Shown here piece after piece: positions 18,481-26,971 of a DNA stretch of 64,000 nucleotides. The stretch spans positions 1 to 64,000 of the forward strand of contig USJW01000004.1 in the NCBI GenBank assembly GCA_900555045.1, read 5' to 3'. This DNA comes from an uncultured Clostridium sp. (lineage in GTDB: Bacteria > Bacillota > Clostridia > Lachnospirales > Lachnospiraceae). Within the stretch, counting starts at the first letter, position 1; every line of letters begins with the position of its first letter. The notes under the pieces are model-generated. The model made no database searches, was not told the DNA's origin, and saw only the letters and a program-made list of their open reading frames with translations. Made by a program: the position numbers and the translations under genes.

Positions 18481-19389
18481 ATGGGAAAGATTGATCTGCA
18501 CATGCATTCGGTGATCAGCATCGACGGGGAACTGGAGCCTGAGGAGGTGGTCCGGCGGGCCAAAGGCCAGGGCATTGAGGCAATGGCGTTGACGGACCAC
18601 AATACCGTGCGCGGGACCAAGCGGGCCTTAAAGGAGGCGGAAGCGTTTGGAATCCGCCTGGTGGAGGGGGTGGAGCTGGACTGCGTTCTGGGCAAAAGAA
18701 ATCTGCACCTGCTGGCCTACGGGATCGACCCAGAGAACCCGGTTTTTGCGGAGATCGAGGGGGAGATATTGGACCAGGAGCGCCGGTTCTCTGCGCGCAG
18801 GCTGGAGATTTTCCATGAGATGGGATTAAAATTCGACGACGACTGGGTGCTCAGCCAGAACCAGTACGGTCTGGCGGTGCCGGAGGACATCGCGATGTCG
18901 GCCCTTGGAGATCCGGGGAATGACGGCTGTGAGCTGCTGACGCCCTACCGCCCGGGAGGGAGCAGAAGCGGCAATCCGTATGTCAATTTTTACTGGGATT
19001 TTGCCTCCCAGGGAAAGGCCGCCTACTTGAAGGTGAGCTACAGAAGCTTTGATGAGCTGAACCGCCGGATGCTGGACCAAGGGGCGGTGACGGTGATCGC
19101 CCACCCAGGCGCCACGGTGAACCGGGACGAGGATGCCATCCGGTATATGGTGCGCGCTGGCGTGAAGGGCATGGAGGCATACTCCAGCTACCACACACCA
19201 CAGCAGTGCGCCTACTACATCGGGCTGGCGAGGGAGCTTGGGATCGCGGTGACAGCGGGAAGCGATTTTCATGGGCGGTCAAAGCCATCGATCCGCCCGG
19301 GAGATACCGGATGTGATGGGGATGCGGAGCGGGAGGTGATTCGAGGACTGGAAAAGATTGGGATTTTCGCAGCGGAGGAAGAAGGCTGA
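18481..19389 (+). CDS. PHP-domain phosphoesterase
   Basis: 302 aa. Metal-ligand motifs of the polymerase-and-histidinol-phosphatase fold are all present: DLHMHS (His7, His9), LTDHNT (Asp39, His40), a mid-chain VEGVELDC, VIAHPGAT and GSDFHG near the C-terminus. This set matches the YciV/RNase AM and 3',5'-nucleoside bisphosphate phosphatase group. About 40 bases separate it from the MFS gene and its stop overlaps the start of the ROK gene. In this operon a role in dephosphorylating an imported compound is plausible, but the substrate is not readable. Confidence 0.87.
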   Translation: MGKIDLHMHSVISIDGELEPEEVVRRAKGQGIEAMALTDHNTVRGTKRALKEAEAFGIRLVEGVELDCVLGKRNLHLLAYGIDPENPVFAEIEGEILDQERRFSARRLEIFHEMGLKFDDDWVLSQNQYGLAVPEDIAMSALGDPGNDGCELLTPYRPGGSRSGNPYVNFYWDFASQGKAAYLKVSYRSFDELNRRMLDQGAVTVIAHPGATVNRDEDAIRYMVRAGVKGMEAYSSYHTPQQCAYYIGLARELGIAVTAGSDFHGRSKPSIRPGDTGCDGDAEREVIRGLEKIGIFAAEEEG

Positions 19390-20375
19390 TGGAGAGAACA
19401 CTAAATCCGATTCGGGAACAGAATCTCAGGACGCTGCGGAGGCTGATGAATTCGCGGCGCACCGCCACGAAGGCGGAGCTGGCGGCAGAGTCCGGGCTCA
19501 GCGTGGTTGCACTCCAGTCGCTGCTCACCGTGCTGGAGGAAGGCGGTGAGATCCGAAGGGATGGGGTGTACCGGCCGGACAAGGGCCGCCCGGCCGCTGT
19601 CTACCGCTATGAGGAGCGGGCGCGGATGGCGCTGTCCGTCTGCATGTACGAGAAGAACGTGGAGGACACGGCGGTCTGCTCGGTCTGCGATCTGTTTGGG
19701 AATGTGGTGGAGACGGAGGAGATGAGCCTGACAGAGCCCGATGTTGAGAGCTTTGACGGCGTGATCGGCCGAATGATCGGGGCCTACCCGACGGTCTGCG
19801 CGGTGGGCTTTGGAATTCCCGGGGAGTCGGTGGACGGGCGGATGGTGGCCAGCGACTATGAGCGCCTGGGCGGGGCAGATCTCTGCGGACATGTGCGGGA
19901 GCGGTTCGGCGTGGCGGCGTTCATCCAGAACGATATCAACGCGGCGGTTGCGGGGTACTGCGCCGGGCGCATGGTACCGGATGAGGAGATCGTGGCGGGG
20001 ATCTATCTCCCGAAGAAGTATGGCCCCGGTGTGGGCGTGTGGGTTCACGGCGGCCTGCTGTGCGGCAGGGACGGCCTGGTGGGGGAGGTGGCGTGCCTTC
20101 CGTTTGGCGTTGACTGGAAAAGCCCGGTCCCGGGGGATGTCCGGATGGACACCCTGGTCCGCATTGCCCAGACATGCATTATCATGTACAATCCACACCG
20201 CCTGGTGATCTACGGGGAGATGGACCGGGAGAGGGCCGCCCGAAAACTGGAGGAGGCCATGGGCTCCCCGGTGGAGCGCATGATGATGCCAGGCCTGGAG
20301 TGGATTAGCGATATCCGGGCGGATTTCGAGGAGGGAATCCTTCGGATGGGGCTTAGCCGAATTCTTAAATATTGA
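19389..20375 (+). CDS. ROK-like regulator lacking the ROK zinc-cysteine motif
   Basis: 328 aa. The N-terminal winged helix (residues 8-70, REQNLRTLRRLMNSRRTATKAELAAESGLS) is followed by a ROK/actin-like domain: AVGFGIPGESVDG, FIQNDINAAVAGYCAG, GVGVWVHGGLLCGRDGLVGEVACLPFG. In canonical ROK proteins the GEVGH segment is followed by a CxCGxxGC zinc motif; here it is absent and the His is replaced. It may therefore sense its ligand without zinc or only as a repressor. Its ATG overlaps the PHP stop (TGATG). The TTTATTAAA inverted repeat upstream of the operon is its probable operator. Confidence 0.82.
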   Translation: MERTLNPIREQNLRTLRRLMNSRRTATKAELAAESGLSVVALQSLLTVLEEGGEIRRDGVYRPDKGRPAAVYRYEERARMALSVCMYEKNVEDTAVCSVCDLFGNVVETEEMSLTEPDVESFDGVIGRMIGAYPTVCAVGFGIPGESVDGRMVASDYERLGGADLCGHVRERFGVAAFIQNDINAAVAGYCAGRMVPDEEIVAGIYLPKKYGPGVGVWVHGGLLCGRDGLVGEVACLPFGVDWKSPVPGDVRMDTLVRIAQTCIIMYNPHRLVIYGEMDRERAARKLEEAMGSPVERMMMPGLEWISDIRADFEEGILRMGLSRILKY

Positions 20376-20419
20376 ATATCCTCTCAAAACTTTCTTAGGA
20401 ATTGTTAAGAAAAAGTTTA

Positions 20420-20448
20420 TTGGATACAGGGAGAAAGTGTTGTATACT
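20420..20448 (+). promoter_or_regulatory. promoter of lipoprotein gene 20495
   Basis: TTGGAT (20420-20425) and TATACT (20443-20448) with 17-base spacing, 46 bases before the TTG start. Confidence 0.6.
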
Positions 20449-20494
20449 CCTGGTACAGTTAAAAATAAAAAATGTGCACAAGGAGATTATACAA

Positions 20495-21193
20495 TTGAGA
20501 AAATATCGTTTATTTGTAATCAGCGCCTGCGCGGCAGTGGCTTTGGGAGTTGGAGGCTGCGCGGCAAAGACCCAGGCAGCTCCCACCGAGGAAACGCAGG
20601 TAGAGACCACGACCGAGGCCGCCACAGATGTGGTTGAGACCGTGGACGGCACCATCGAGAGCATGGAGGAGACACAGCCGGAGGCACCGCAGTCGATCCG
20701 GATTTTCGGGACCGTGACCCGCGGGGAGGACGGACGCATTTCCGTTGACAACCAGTCCGGCCAGAGCTACAGCGGTGAGATCGTGTTAAACATCTCCGAC
20801 GAGGAAACTCTGATTCTGGACGCGGTGAGCGGTGACCCGTACGCTGCGGACAGCATCAAGGACGGCGACACAATCTACGTGTACATAGGGCCGGCCATGA
20901 CCATGAGCCTGCCGCCGCAGACCAGCGCGAAGGTGATTTTGGCCAACATTCCGGCGGACTTCAAGGTTCCGGATTATGTGACCGTGGACTCCGTTGTGAC
21001 GGACGCCTCCACTTCCAAGTCCGAGCTCACTGCCGCGGACGGCACCAAGTATGAGATCGGCGAGGACTGCAGCATCGTTCCGTACCTGACGCGCAACATC
21101 GTCACCCTGAACGACCTGACCGAGGGAAGAACCTGCATGATCTGGTCCGATGACCAGAACGTGGCGGAGAAGATTATGGTATTCGCACAGTAA
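20495..21193 (+). CDS. secreted lipoprotein of unknown function
   Basis: 232 aa from TTG 20495, which has AAGGAG about 10 bases upstream. The frame opens at 20402, but that start would run through the promoter and lacks a ribosome site. Starting here, a signal peptide leads to lipobox VGGC (Cys22). A Thr/Glu-rich linker (to about 65) is followed by a beta-rich domain (IRIFGTVTRGEDGRISVDN, EETLILDAVSGDPY). The domain has the look of an OB-like or copper-amine-oxidase-N-associated repeat. It forms a monocistron closed by a strong terminator. I do not recognise its function. Confidence 0.75.
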   Translation: MRKYRLFVISACAAVALGVGGCAAKTQAAPTEETQVETTTEAATDVVETVDGTIESMEETQPEAPQSIRIFGTVTRGEDGRISVDNQSGQSYSGEIVLNISDEETLILDAVSGDPYAADSIKDGDTIYVYIGPAMTMSLPPQTSAKVILANIPADFKVPDYVTVDSVVTDASTSKSELTAADGTKYEIGEDCSIVPYLTRNIVTLNDLTEGRTCMIWSDDQNVAEKIMVFAQ

Positions 21194-21214
21194 CTTTTAT
21201 GTCCCATCAATGAG

Positions 21215-21255
21215 ACGGGCATCCGAACGCGAGAGCGGGGTGGATGCCCGTTTTT
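21215..21255 (+). terminator. rho-independent terminator
   Basis: ACGGGCATCC pairs with GGATGCCCGT, followed by TTTTT. It ends the lipoprotein transcript. Confidence 0.88.
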
Positions 21256-21286
21256 ACATTTTGGTAAAGATTTTCGGAAACTGGGG

Positions 21287-21295
21287 TGCTATAAT
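21287..21295 (+). promoter_or_regulatory. extended -10 promoter of two-component operon
   Basis: TGCTATAAT is a consensus extended -10; no clear -35 is seen. It lies 29 bases before the response-regulator GTG. Confidence 0.6.
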
Positions 21296-21324
21296 GCCGG
21301 TAGGATGTGCGCGGGGAGGAAAAC

Positions 21325-21999
21325 GTGAAGAATAAAATACTGGTGGTAGAGGATGAGAGGACGATCGCAGACCTGATCTGCATGAACTTAGAGGCGGCCG
21401 GCTATGAGCCGGTGGCGGCTGAGGACGGGAATATGGCGGTGAAATTGCTCGCATACGAGGGGGCGGGGGCCGCAGACTTGGCACTGGTGGATATCATGCT
21501 GCCGGGAGTGGACGGGTTTGCGCTCATGGAGCTGTTTAAGGCCAAGGGGATTCCGGTCATTTACCTGACGGCGAAGGCAGATGTGGCCTCCAAGGTGCGG
21601 GGGCTGCGGTTGGGCGCGGAGGACTATATTGTGAAGCCCTTTGAGGTGTTGGAGCTTCTGGTGCGGATGGAGAAGGTACTGGAGCGGACGGGAAAGATGC
21701 GGACCGAGCTGTGCTTTCAGGAGCTGATGGTGGATCTTAAGATGCGCAAGGTATGGGAGGGAGGGCGGGAGGTGGCCCTAAAGCCCATGGAGTTTAACCT
21801 TTTGACCGTGTTCATGAAAAATAGAAATGTGGTTCTGGGGAGGGACCGGCTGCTGGACCTGGTCTGGGGCAGCGATTTTTACGGGGAAACCCGCACAGTG
21901 GATGTGCATGTGGCGAAGCTGCGCAAGAAGCTTAAGGCCGCGGAAGCGATTAGGACGATCCCGAAGGCCGGCTATATGTTTGAGGATGACAGCCTATGA
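21325..21999 (+). CDS. OmpR-family response regulator
   Basis: 224 aa. The receiver domain (1-115) has acidic pocket VVEDE, phospho-acceptor Asp56 in LALVDIMLPG, the Thr in VIYLTAKAD and Lys in EDYIVKPFE. A C-terminal winged helix (about 130-222) contains LKPMEFNLLTVFMKNRNVVLGRDRLLDLVWG and RTVDVHVAKLRKKL, typical of OmpR/PhoB. GTG 21325 is chosen because GGGAGGA lies 5 bases upstream; GTG 21307 is in frame but overlaps that site. It overlaps the kinase gene by four bases (ATGA), so the pair is translationally coupled. Confidence 0.93.
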   Translation: MKNKILVVEDERTIADLICMNLEAAGYEPVAAEDGNMAVKLLAYEGAGAADLALVDIMLPGVDGFALMELFKAKGIPVIYLTAKADVASKVRGLRLGAEDYIVKPFEVLELLVRMEKVLERTGKMRTELCFQELMVDLKMRKVWEGGREVALKPMEFNLLTVFMKNRNVVLGRDRLLDLVWGSDFYGETRTVDVHVAKLRKKLKAAEAIRTIPKAGYMFEDDSL

Positions 22000-23366
22000 A
22001 ACTGAAGACAAAGCTGATTTTGATCATGCTGATTGTGCTGGCGGGCGCCATGGGGGTGTGCGCCGCATTTTCGATTGGGCGGCTTGAGGACTACAGCCTG
22101 TCGGTCCAGGTGGAGAGCGAGCGGGAGAAGCTGCGGATCGCGGGGCGCGCGTTCCGGCAGGTGGGGACCAGGGAGGATTTCGAGCAGATGGGCGAGATCG
22201 CCCGGGATGCATACTTAAAGTACCAGTTTGAGCGCTGTTACCAGAGCGGCTACGGACTCATCAAAAACGGAGAGTGCATCTTGAATCTGACGGACTACGA
22301 GGTGGTGAATCTGGGAGGGCTTAGAGGGGAATACCGGGTGCAGAAGCTGGGTCAAAAGCACATTTTGCTGCTGCGCCAGGCACTGGAGTACCCGGAGGGC
22401 TTTGAGGTGCTGGCGGTGCGGGACATCTCCCAGGCCTGGCAGGAGTTGGAGCGGCAGGCCGTGGGCTATCTGGCGGTGTTCGGCGGCGTCTCCCTGGCGG
22501 CCACCGTGGTTTTCGCGCTGTGCCTGGGGCGCACCCTGCGGTCGCTCAATGCCCTGCGCCTGGCGGCGTCGGCCATCAGCGGCGGGAAGCTGGGGGCGAA
22601 GGTGGAGATTCCGGGGCGGGACGAGGTCGCTCAGGTGGGCGAGGCGTTCAACCACATGTCGGAGCAGGTGGAACAGCAGGTGGAGAACCTGGAGCTGCTG
22701 TTGGGGGCCCTGGCCCACGAGATGAAGACGCCGATTACGGCTGTGATGGGGTACTCGGACAGCCTGCTGTCCGTGCGGCTCACGAAAGAACAGCAGGAGC
22801 GGGCGCTGCGAAATATCCACAGCGCGGGGGCGCGGATGGAACAGATGTCGGCCAAGCTGCTGGCGCTGGTAGGACTCTACGACAATGAGGCGATCGTGCG
22901 GGAGCCGGTTTCGGTGGAGGCGCTGTTTGAAAGAGTGCGGCAGGAGACGGAAGGGCTGCTCGAAAAAAAGGGCGTGGCGCTGCGGATTTCCTGCGAGGAG
23001 GGCATGCAGATCCTGGGGGACGAGGCGCTTTTGTGCAGTCTCCTCGTCAATCTGGTGCACAACAGCTGCAAGGCCTCCGAGGCGGGCAGTGAAATACGGA
23101 TGTGCGGCCAGGGAAGGACCATCCAGGTGGAGGACCAGGGCTGCGGGATTCAGGAGGAGGATCTGCCGCGGGTGACCGAGGCGTTTTATATGGCGGACAA
23201 GTCCAGAAGCCGCAGCGAGGGCGGCTCCGGGCTGGGGCTGGCGCTGGGACTTCGGATTGTGAAGCTGCACGGCGGGAATATGGAGATTTCAAGCCGCGTG
23301 GGGGAGGGCACCTGTGTGATGGTGACGTTCCCGGAGGAAAAGAAGGGCGTATGTGATGGGGCGTGA
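21996..23366 (+). CDS. membrane sensor histidine kinase
   Basis: 456 aa. TM1 is at residues 7-27, an extracytoplasmic sensor region at about 30-155, and TM2 at about 157-178. HAMP (180-232) is followed by a HisKA domain with phospho-His241 in LAHEMKTPITAVMGYS. The HATPase domain has NLVHNSCKAS (N box), EDQGCGI (G1) and GGSGLGLALGLRIVKLHGG (G2). It overlaps the response regulator by ATGA. The extracellular domain is unrecognised. The downstream lipoprotein is a candidate regulon member or accessory partner. Confidence 0.94.
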   Translation: MKLKTKLILIMLIVLAGAMGVCAAFSIGRLEDYSLSVQVESEREKLRIAGRAFRQVGTREDFEQMGEIARDAYLKYQFERCYQSGYGLIKNGECILNLTDYEVVNLGGLRGEYRVQKLGQKHILLLRQALEYPEGFEVLAVRDISQAWQELERQAVGYLAVFGGVSLAATVVFALCLGRTLRSLNALRLAASAISGGKLGAKVEIPGRDEVAQVGEAFNHMSEQVEQQVENLELLLGALAHEMKTPITAVMGYSDSLLSVRLTKEQQERALRNIHSAGARMEQMSAKLLALVGLYDNEAIVREPVSVEALFERVRQETEGLLEKKGVALRISCEEGMQILGDEALLCSLLVNLVHNSCKASEAGSEIRMCGQGRTIQVEDQGCGIQEEDLPRVTEAFYMADKSRSRSEGGSGLGLALGLRIVKLHGGNMEISSRVGEGTCVMVTFPEEKKGVCDGA

Positions 23367-23418
23367 GGGAGAGTTTACAACTGTTTTACATGCCGGTGAA
23401 TATTTTGCAGTCCGCTTC

Positions 23419-23427
23419 TGGTAGGAT
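23419..23427 (+). promoter_or_regulatory. possible extended -10 promoter of lipoprotein 23481
   Basis: TGGTAGGAT resembles an extended -10, 54 bases before the start. No -35 is evident, so this may need an activator such as the adjacent response regulator. Confidence 0.4.
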
Positions 23428-23480
23428 AGAGCTGTCGGTAAGAGGGACAAGACAGTTCAAGAGAAAGGAGAATTGATGGC

Positions 23481-24917
23481 ATGTTATTGGTGAAAATGGG
23501 AAAATATGGGAAAGATGCTGCGCTGGCGCTGTGCCTGGCGGCTGTGGCCCTGGGCACAGCCGGGTGTACGCGGGAGACGGAGGAGCCGGTGATCGCGGAG
23601 CGGACAGAGGCGCCGGCGGAGACAGCGGAGCGGACAGAGGCACTGGCGGAGACTGCGACGGAGGACGGCACGTCGGGAGGTGGCCAGCTGGAGGGAGGCG
23701 GCCAGCCGGAGGGAGACGGGCAGGAAGGCACCAGGGCAGGGGATGAGAGAGAGGGAAGCGCACAGGCGGGGAGTGGCAACCAGGCCCGCTCCGGCCAGCC
23801 CTGGAGCGGGCGCAAAACGTTGGCGCAGCAGACGGAGGCCCCCGCTCGCTACCGGACCCAGGTGAATGGAGCGCAGGTGGAGATTGCCGCGGACGTTCCC
23901 GTTCTGGTCCCCGCAGCGCAGGAAGCGCCGGGGCGAACCGTCATCCGCGCTGTTCCCTACACTCCGGAGGACTTTGAGGCGTTTAAGAGGGTGGTGGGAC
24001 AGGCGGAGAAAATCAACTGGGGGGAAAACCAACTGAACGAGGAGCAGAGGGGCGGATACACCAACTGCACCTCCACGGACGAGAAGTATTATGTGAGCTT
24101 TCGGGACAAGGGGGATGTCCCGTTTATATGGCTGAACAGCCGCCGGATCAGCTACGGCAGCGGGAATGGCTCTGATGCCGGGGATTTATCGGGCATGAAG
24201 ATGGACGACAGCGGGCGCAGGAGGCTGGAGAGGGAACTCACCGGCAAGGCGGAATCGCTTCTGGAGGACCTGGGGCTTGGGGATTTCCGGCAGATGCAGA
24301 TCAAATGGCGCTCGCTCTCTGAGAGCAAGGGCGGCGGGTGGGTGCCGGACGGGAGATACGCTCTGGTGATGCGCTACTGTAAGACAGCAGACGGTATTTT
24401 GGAGCCGGCAAATCGGGTGGCAGTCTGGGGGGAGGTGCCGCCTAATGCCCAGTACGTGGACATCGTCTATGCGGACGACGGACAGCTCATTGAGCTGAAG
24501 GATATCAACCACGTGCAGTACGGGGAGACGGTGGGGACAGACGATTTTCTGCTGCCCTTCTCCGCGATCACTGAGATATTTGAACAGTACGCAAAGTCCT
24601 ACTATTCCACCCATACGCCCGGTTATGAGCTGCAGGGGGAGGACCAGCTGATGGCCAGGTCGCAGGATTTAAAGACCTGCGCCTACGTGAAGCTTTCAGG
24701 GGTGAAGCTTGAATACCGGGCGGCCTACCAGGGGGAGAATGAGGAGAACCAATCGGGCCGCTTGGAGCCAGTCTGGAATTTTTATGGCGGGATCACGGTG
24801 GGATACCGGGACGCGGGCGGAGTGGAAAGCGAGGTGCAGAGAGCCGGGCTGACGGCTGAGGATGATCTGCTCCTGGTCTCCATAAGCGCGGCGGACGGCC
24901 GGGTGTACGGAAGATAG
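23481..24917 (+). CDS. large secreted lipoprotein next to two-component system
   Basis: 478 aa. The signal peptide ends at lipobox TAGC (Cys29). A long, low-complexity Glu/Thr/Gly/Gln-rich tether (about 30-130) includes two copies of a 10-residue AERTEA repeat. The remainder is a soluble mixed alpha/beta domain with no motif I recognise (IKWRSLSESKGGGWVPDGRYALVM, LLPFSAITEIFEQYAKSY). The layout resembles lachnospiral lipoproteins encoded beside two-component systems. AAAGGAG lies 10 bases before the ATG. Function unknown; a surface sensor or envelope-stress protein is possible. Confidence 0.72.
   Translation: MLLVKMGKYGKDAALALCLAAVALGTAGCTRETEEPVIAERTEAPAETAERTEALAETATEDGTSGGGQLEGGGQPEGDGQEGTRAGDEREGSAQAGSGNQARSGQPWSGRKTLAQQTEAPARYRTQVNGAQVEIAADVPVLVPAAQEAPGRTVIRAVPYTPEDFEAFKRVVGQAEKINWGENQLNEEQRGGYTNCTSTDEKYYVSFRDKGDVPFIWLNSRRISYGSGNGSDAGDLSGMKMDDSGRRRLERELTGKAESLLEDLGLGDFRQMQIKWRSLSESKGGGWVPDGRYALVMRYCKTADGILEPANRVAVWGEVPPNAQYVDIVYADDGQLIELKDINHVQYGETVGTDDFLLPFSAITEIFEQYAKSYYSTHTPGYELQGEDQLMARSQDLKTCAYVKLSGVKLEYRAAYQGENEENQSGRLEPVWNFYGGITVGYRDAGGVESEVQRAGLTAEDDLLLVSISAADGRVYGR
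23595..23654. repeat. two tandem 30-bp in-frame repeats
   Basis: Two adjacent 30-base units starting GCGGAGCGGACAGAGGC differ at a few positions and encode a duplicated AERTEAPAET/AERTEALAET segment in the lipoprotein tether. This is slippage-prone DNA that could vary in length between strains. Confidence 0.75.
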
Positions 24918-24943
24918 GGGGAGACTTTTCCGGAAAGGTGTGC

Positions 24944-24967
24944 TACAATGAGAAATAGGTATTACCA
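24944..24967 (+). promoter_or_regulatory. ade -10 element with GntR-type half operator
   Basis: TACAAT (24944-24949) serves as -10 with a poor -35. AGGTATTACCA (24957-24967) overlaps the start site. It matches, with one end mismatch, the AGGTAnTACCT unit found twice in the palindrome upstream of the GntR gene, so ade is probably in that regulator's regulon. Confidence 0.68.
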
Positions 24968-24994
24968 ATATGTACACCACAGAAGGAGAAGACA

Positions 24995-26764
24995 ATGAGA
25001 ACAGCAGCGGAACTGAGAGAACTGATCGCCTGCGGCAAGGGGGAGCTTGCCTGCGACTGGAAACTGGCGGATGTGCGCCTGGTCAATGTGTATTCGGGGG
25101 AGATTTACCCCACGGATATCTATATAAAGGGGAAGCGGATCGTCTCCATCCAGCCGGGGATCGACCTTCCGGCTAAGCAGGTGAAAAACTGCAACGGGAT
25201 GTACGCCATCCCCGGCATGATCGACTCGCACATGCACTTTGAGTCCACCATGCTCTCGCCGGAGGCGCTGGCCGATGTGGTGGTGCCCAAGGGGACGACC
25301 ACACTGATGGCGGATCTGATGGAGATCGCCAACGTGGCCGGGGAGGCTGGGCTTCGGGAGATGCTCGGCTCCATCAGCTGTCTGCCCTGCCGGATGTTGA
25401 TCGAGGTGTCCTCCCGGGTGCCCACCGCGCCGGGCCTTGAGACCACCGGAGCCGTGCTGGGGGCGAAGGAGGTGGACGGCCTTTTGGACTGGCAGGAGAG
25501 CGTGAGCCTGGGGGAGATGGACTCCTCCAAAATTTTGCTGTCCAGGGAGGATGAGTACCTGGAGAAGATCTGCTCCGCCCTCAACCGGCGCAAGCCAGCC
25601 AACGGTCACGCCATTGGGCGCCTGGGGCAGGAGTTGAACATTTATGCCTCCTCCGGGATCTCTGACGACCACGAGTGCGTCACTGAGGAGGAGATGGTGC
25701 AGCGCCTCCGGGTGGGCATGAAGGTGTTCATCCGGGAGGGGAGCACGGAGCGGAACGTGGACCGGCTGGTGAAGGCCGTGGTGGACCACGGGCTGGACAC
25801 GGAGAATTTGATGTTCTGCACGGACGACAAGCACATCGGGGATATCCGGCGGGAGGGCCACATCAACTACAATGTGAACCGCTCCATCGCGCTGGGGATG
25901 GATCCCATGGAGGCCATCCGCATGGCGACCATCCACGCGGCCAAGCATTTCCGCCTGGAGGAGGAGATCGGCAGCATCACCCCGGGACGCCTGGCGGACA
26001 TTATCCTGGCGGAGAACATACGGGATATCCAGCCGTCCGAGGTTTGGTTTGAGGGCCGCCCGGCGGCAAAGGACGGGGCCATGCTTCAGGAGACGAGGGT
26101 GCGCGACTATCCGGACTGGATCAAGGACACGGTGCGCTTAAAGAAGCCGGTGACGGCGGAGTCCTTCGCGGTCCCGGCACAGGGCTGCGCGGACGCGCCC
26201 CAGGCGCCGGTGCGGGTGATCCGCCTGATCGACGGCCAGATCATCAACGAGGAGGACCGGGCCATGCTCCCGGTGCGCGGAGGCTTTGTGGCGGCGGACG
26301 CCGGGCAGGATGTGGCCAAGCTGTCCGTGGTGGAGCGCTATGGGAAGAACGGGAACGTGGGGACCGGCTTTGTCCGCGGCTTTAAGCTGCAGCGCGGGGC
26401 CATGGCCTACTCCATGTCCCACGATCACCACAATATCGTGGTGGTGGGCGTGGACGACGCGGACATGGCGGCGGCGGTGAACGAGGTGGTCCGGCTTCGC
26501 GGCGGCCTATCGGTGGTGAGCGGCGGGGAGGTGCTGGCCTCCATGGAACTGCCCATTGGCGGGCTGATGAGCGAGGAGGGGCCGAAGGAGGTGGAGGCGC
26601 AGCTGGACCGGATGAACGGCGCTGCGGCCTCGCTGGGCTGCACCTTGGCGGCCCCCTTCATGGCGCTGAGCTTTATCTCTCTGCCCACCGTACCGCAGCT
26701 GGGCCTGACGGACATGGGGCTGGTGGACGTGCTGAACCACCGGCTGATCCCGGTGCTCCTGTGA
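24995..26764 (+). CDS. ade: adenine deaminase
   Basis: 589 aa amidohydrolase converting adenine to hypoxanthine and ammonia. Metal motifs are IDSHMHFESTM (His at about 78 and 80), the SDDHECV segment and FCTDDKHIGDI. The C-terminal adenine-deaminase domain has MSHDHHNIVVVG and GGEVLASMELPIGGLMS. This is the typical Ade length and domain order. AAGGAG precedes the ATG. It feeds hypoxanthine to the xanthine-dehydrogenase-type system encoded downstream and shares an operator-like motif with the GntR gene that follows. Confidence 0.96.
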   Translation: MRTAAELRELIACGKGELACDWKLADVRLVNVYSGEIYPTDIYIKGKRIVSIQPGIDLPAKQVKNCNGMYAIPGMIDSHMHFESTMLSPEALADVVVPKGTTTLMADLMEIANVAGEAGLREMLGSISCLPCRMLIEVSSRVPTAPGLETTGAVLGAKEVDGLLDWQESVSLGEMDSSKILLSREDEYLEKICSALNRRKPANGHAIGRLGQELNIYASSGISDDHECVTEEEMVQRLRVGMKVFIREGSTERNVDRLVKAVVDHGLDTENLMFCTDDKHIGDIRREGHINYNVNRSIALGMDPMEAIRMATIHAAKHFRLEEEIGSITPGRLADIILAENIRDIQPSEVWFEGRPAAKDGAMLQETRVRDYPDWIKDTVRLKKPVTAESFAVPAQGCADAPQAPVRVIRLIDGQIINEEDRAMLPVRGGFVAADAGQDVAKLSVVERYGKNGNVGTGFVRGFKLQRGAMAYSMSHDHHNIVVVGVDDADMAAAVNEVVRLRGGLSVVSGGEVLASMELPIGGLMSEEGPKEVEAQLDRMNGAAASLGCTLAAPFMALSFISLPTVPQLGLTDMGLVDVLNHRLIPVLL

Positions 26765-26830
26765 GCGCGAAAAATGAACGCAGGTCTTGCGCTATTCTTG
26801 AAAAAGATAAACGCTTTTGGCATATTGTGA

Positions 26831-26893
26831 TTGACAGGAGAGAGCACTTGTAATAGGATAAATAGGTACTACCTATATAGGTAGTACCTATTT
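26831..26893 (+). promoter_or_regulatory. gntR promoter and 34-bp perfect palindromic operator
   Basis: TTGACA (26831-26836) and TAGGAT (26854-26859) are 17 bases apart. Immediately downstream, 26860-26893 is a perfect 34-bp palindrome. It contains two tandem AGGTAnTACCT units (26864-26874 and 26879-26889) 15 bases apart, placed over the start site. This is a probable autoregulatory double operator for the GntR protein. Confidence 0.88.
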
Positions 26894-26971
26894 TGCTGAA
26901 TGTGATGGGATAAACCGACCGGACTGGCTAAATGGCCAGCGGACGTTTTGGTTAAAGGATGTGGAGGAGCG

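Noticed and set aside
22215..23270. 351-codon minus-strand frame opposite the histidine kinase
   Set aside because: Shadow of the kinase gene; composition His/Leu/Gln-rich and no family match.
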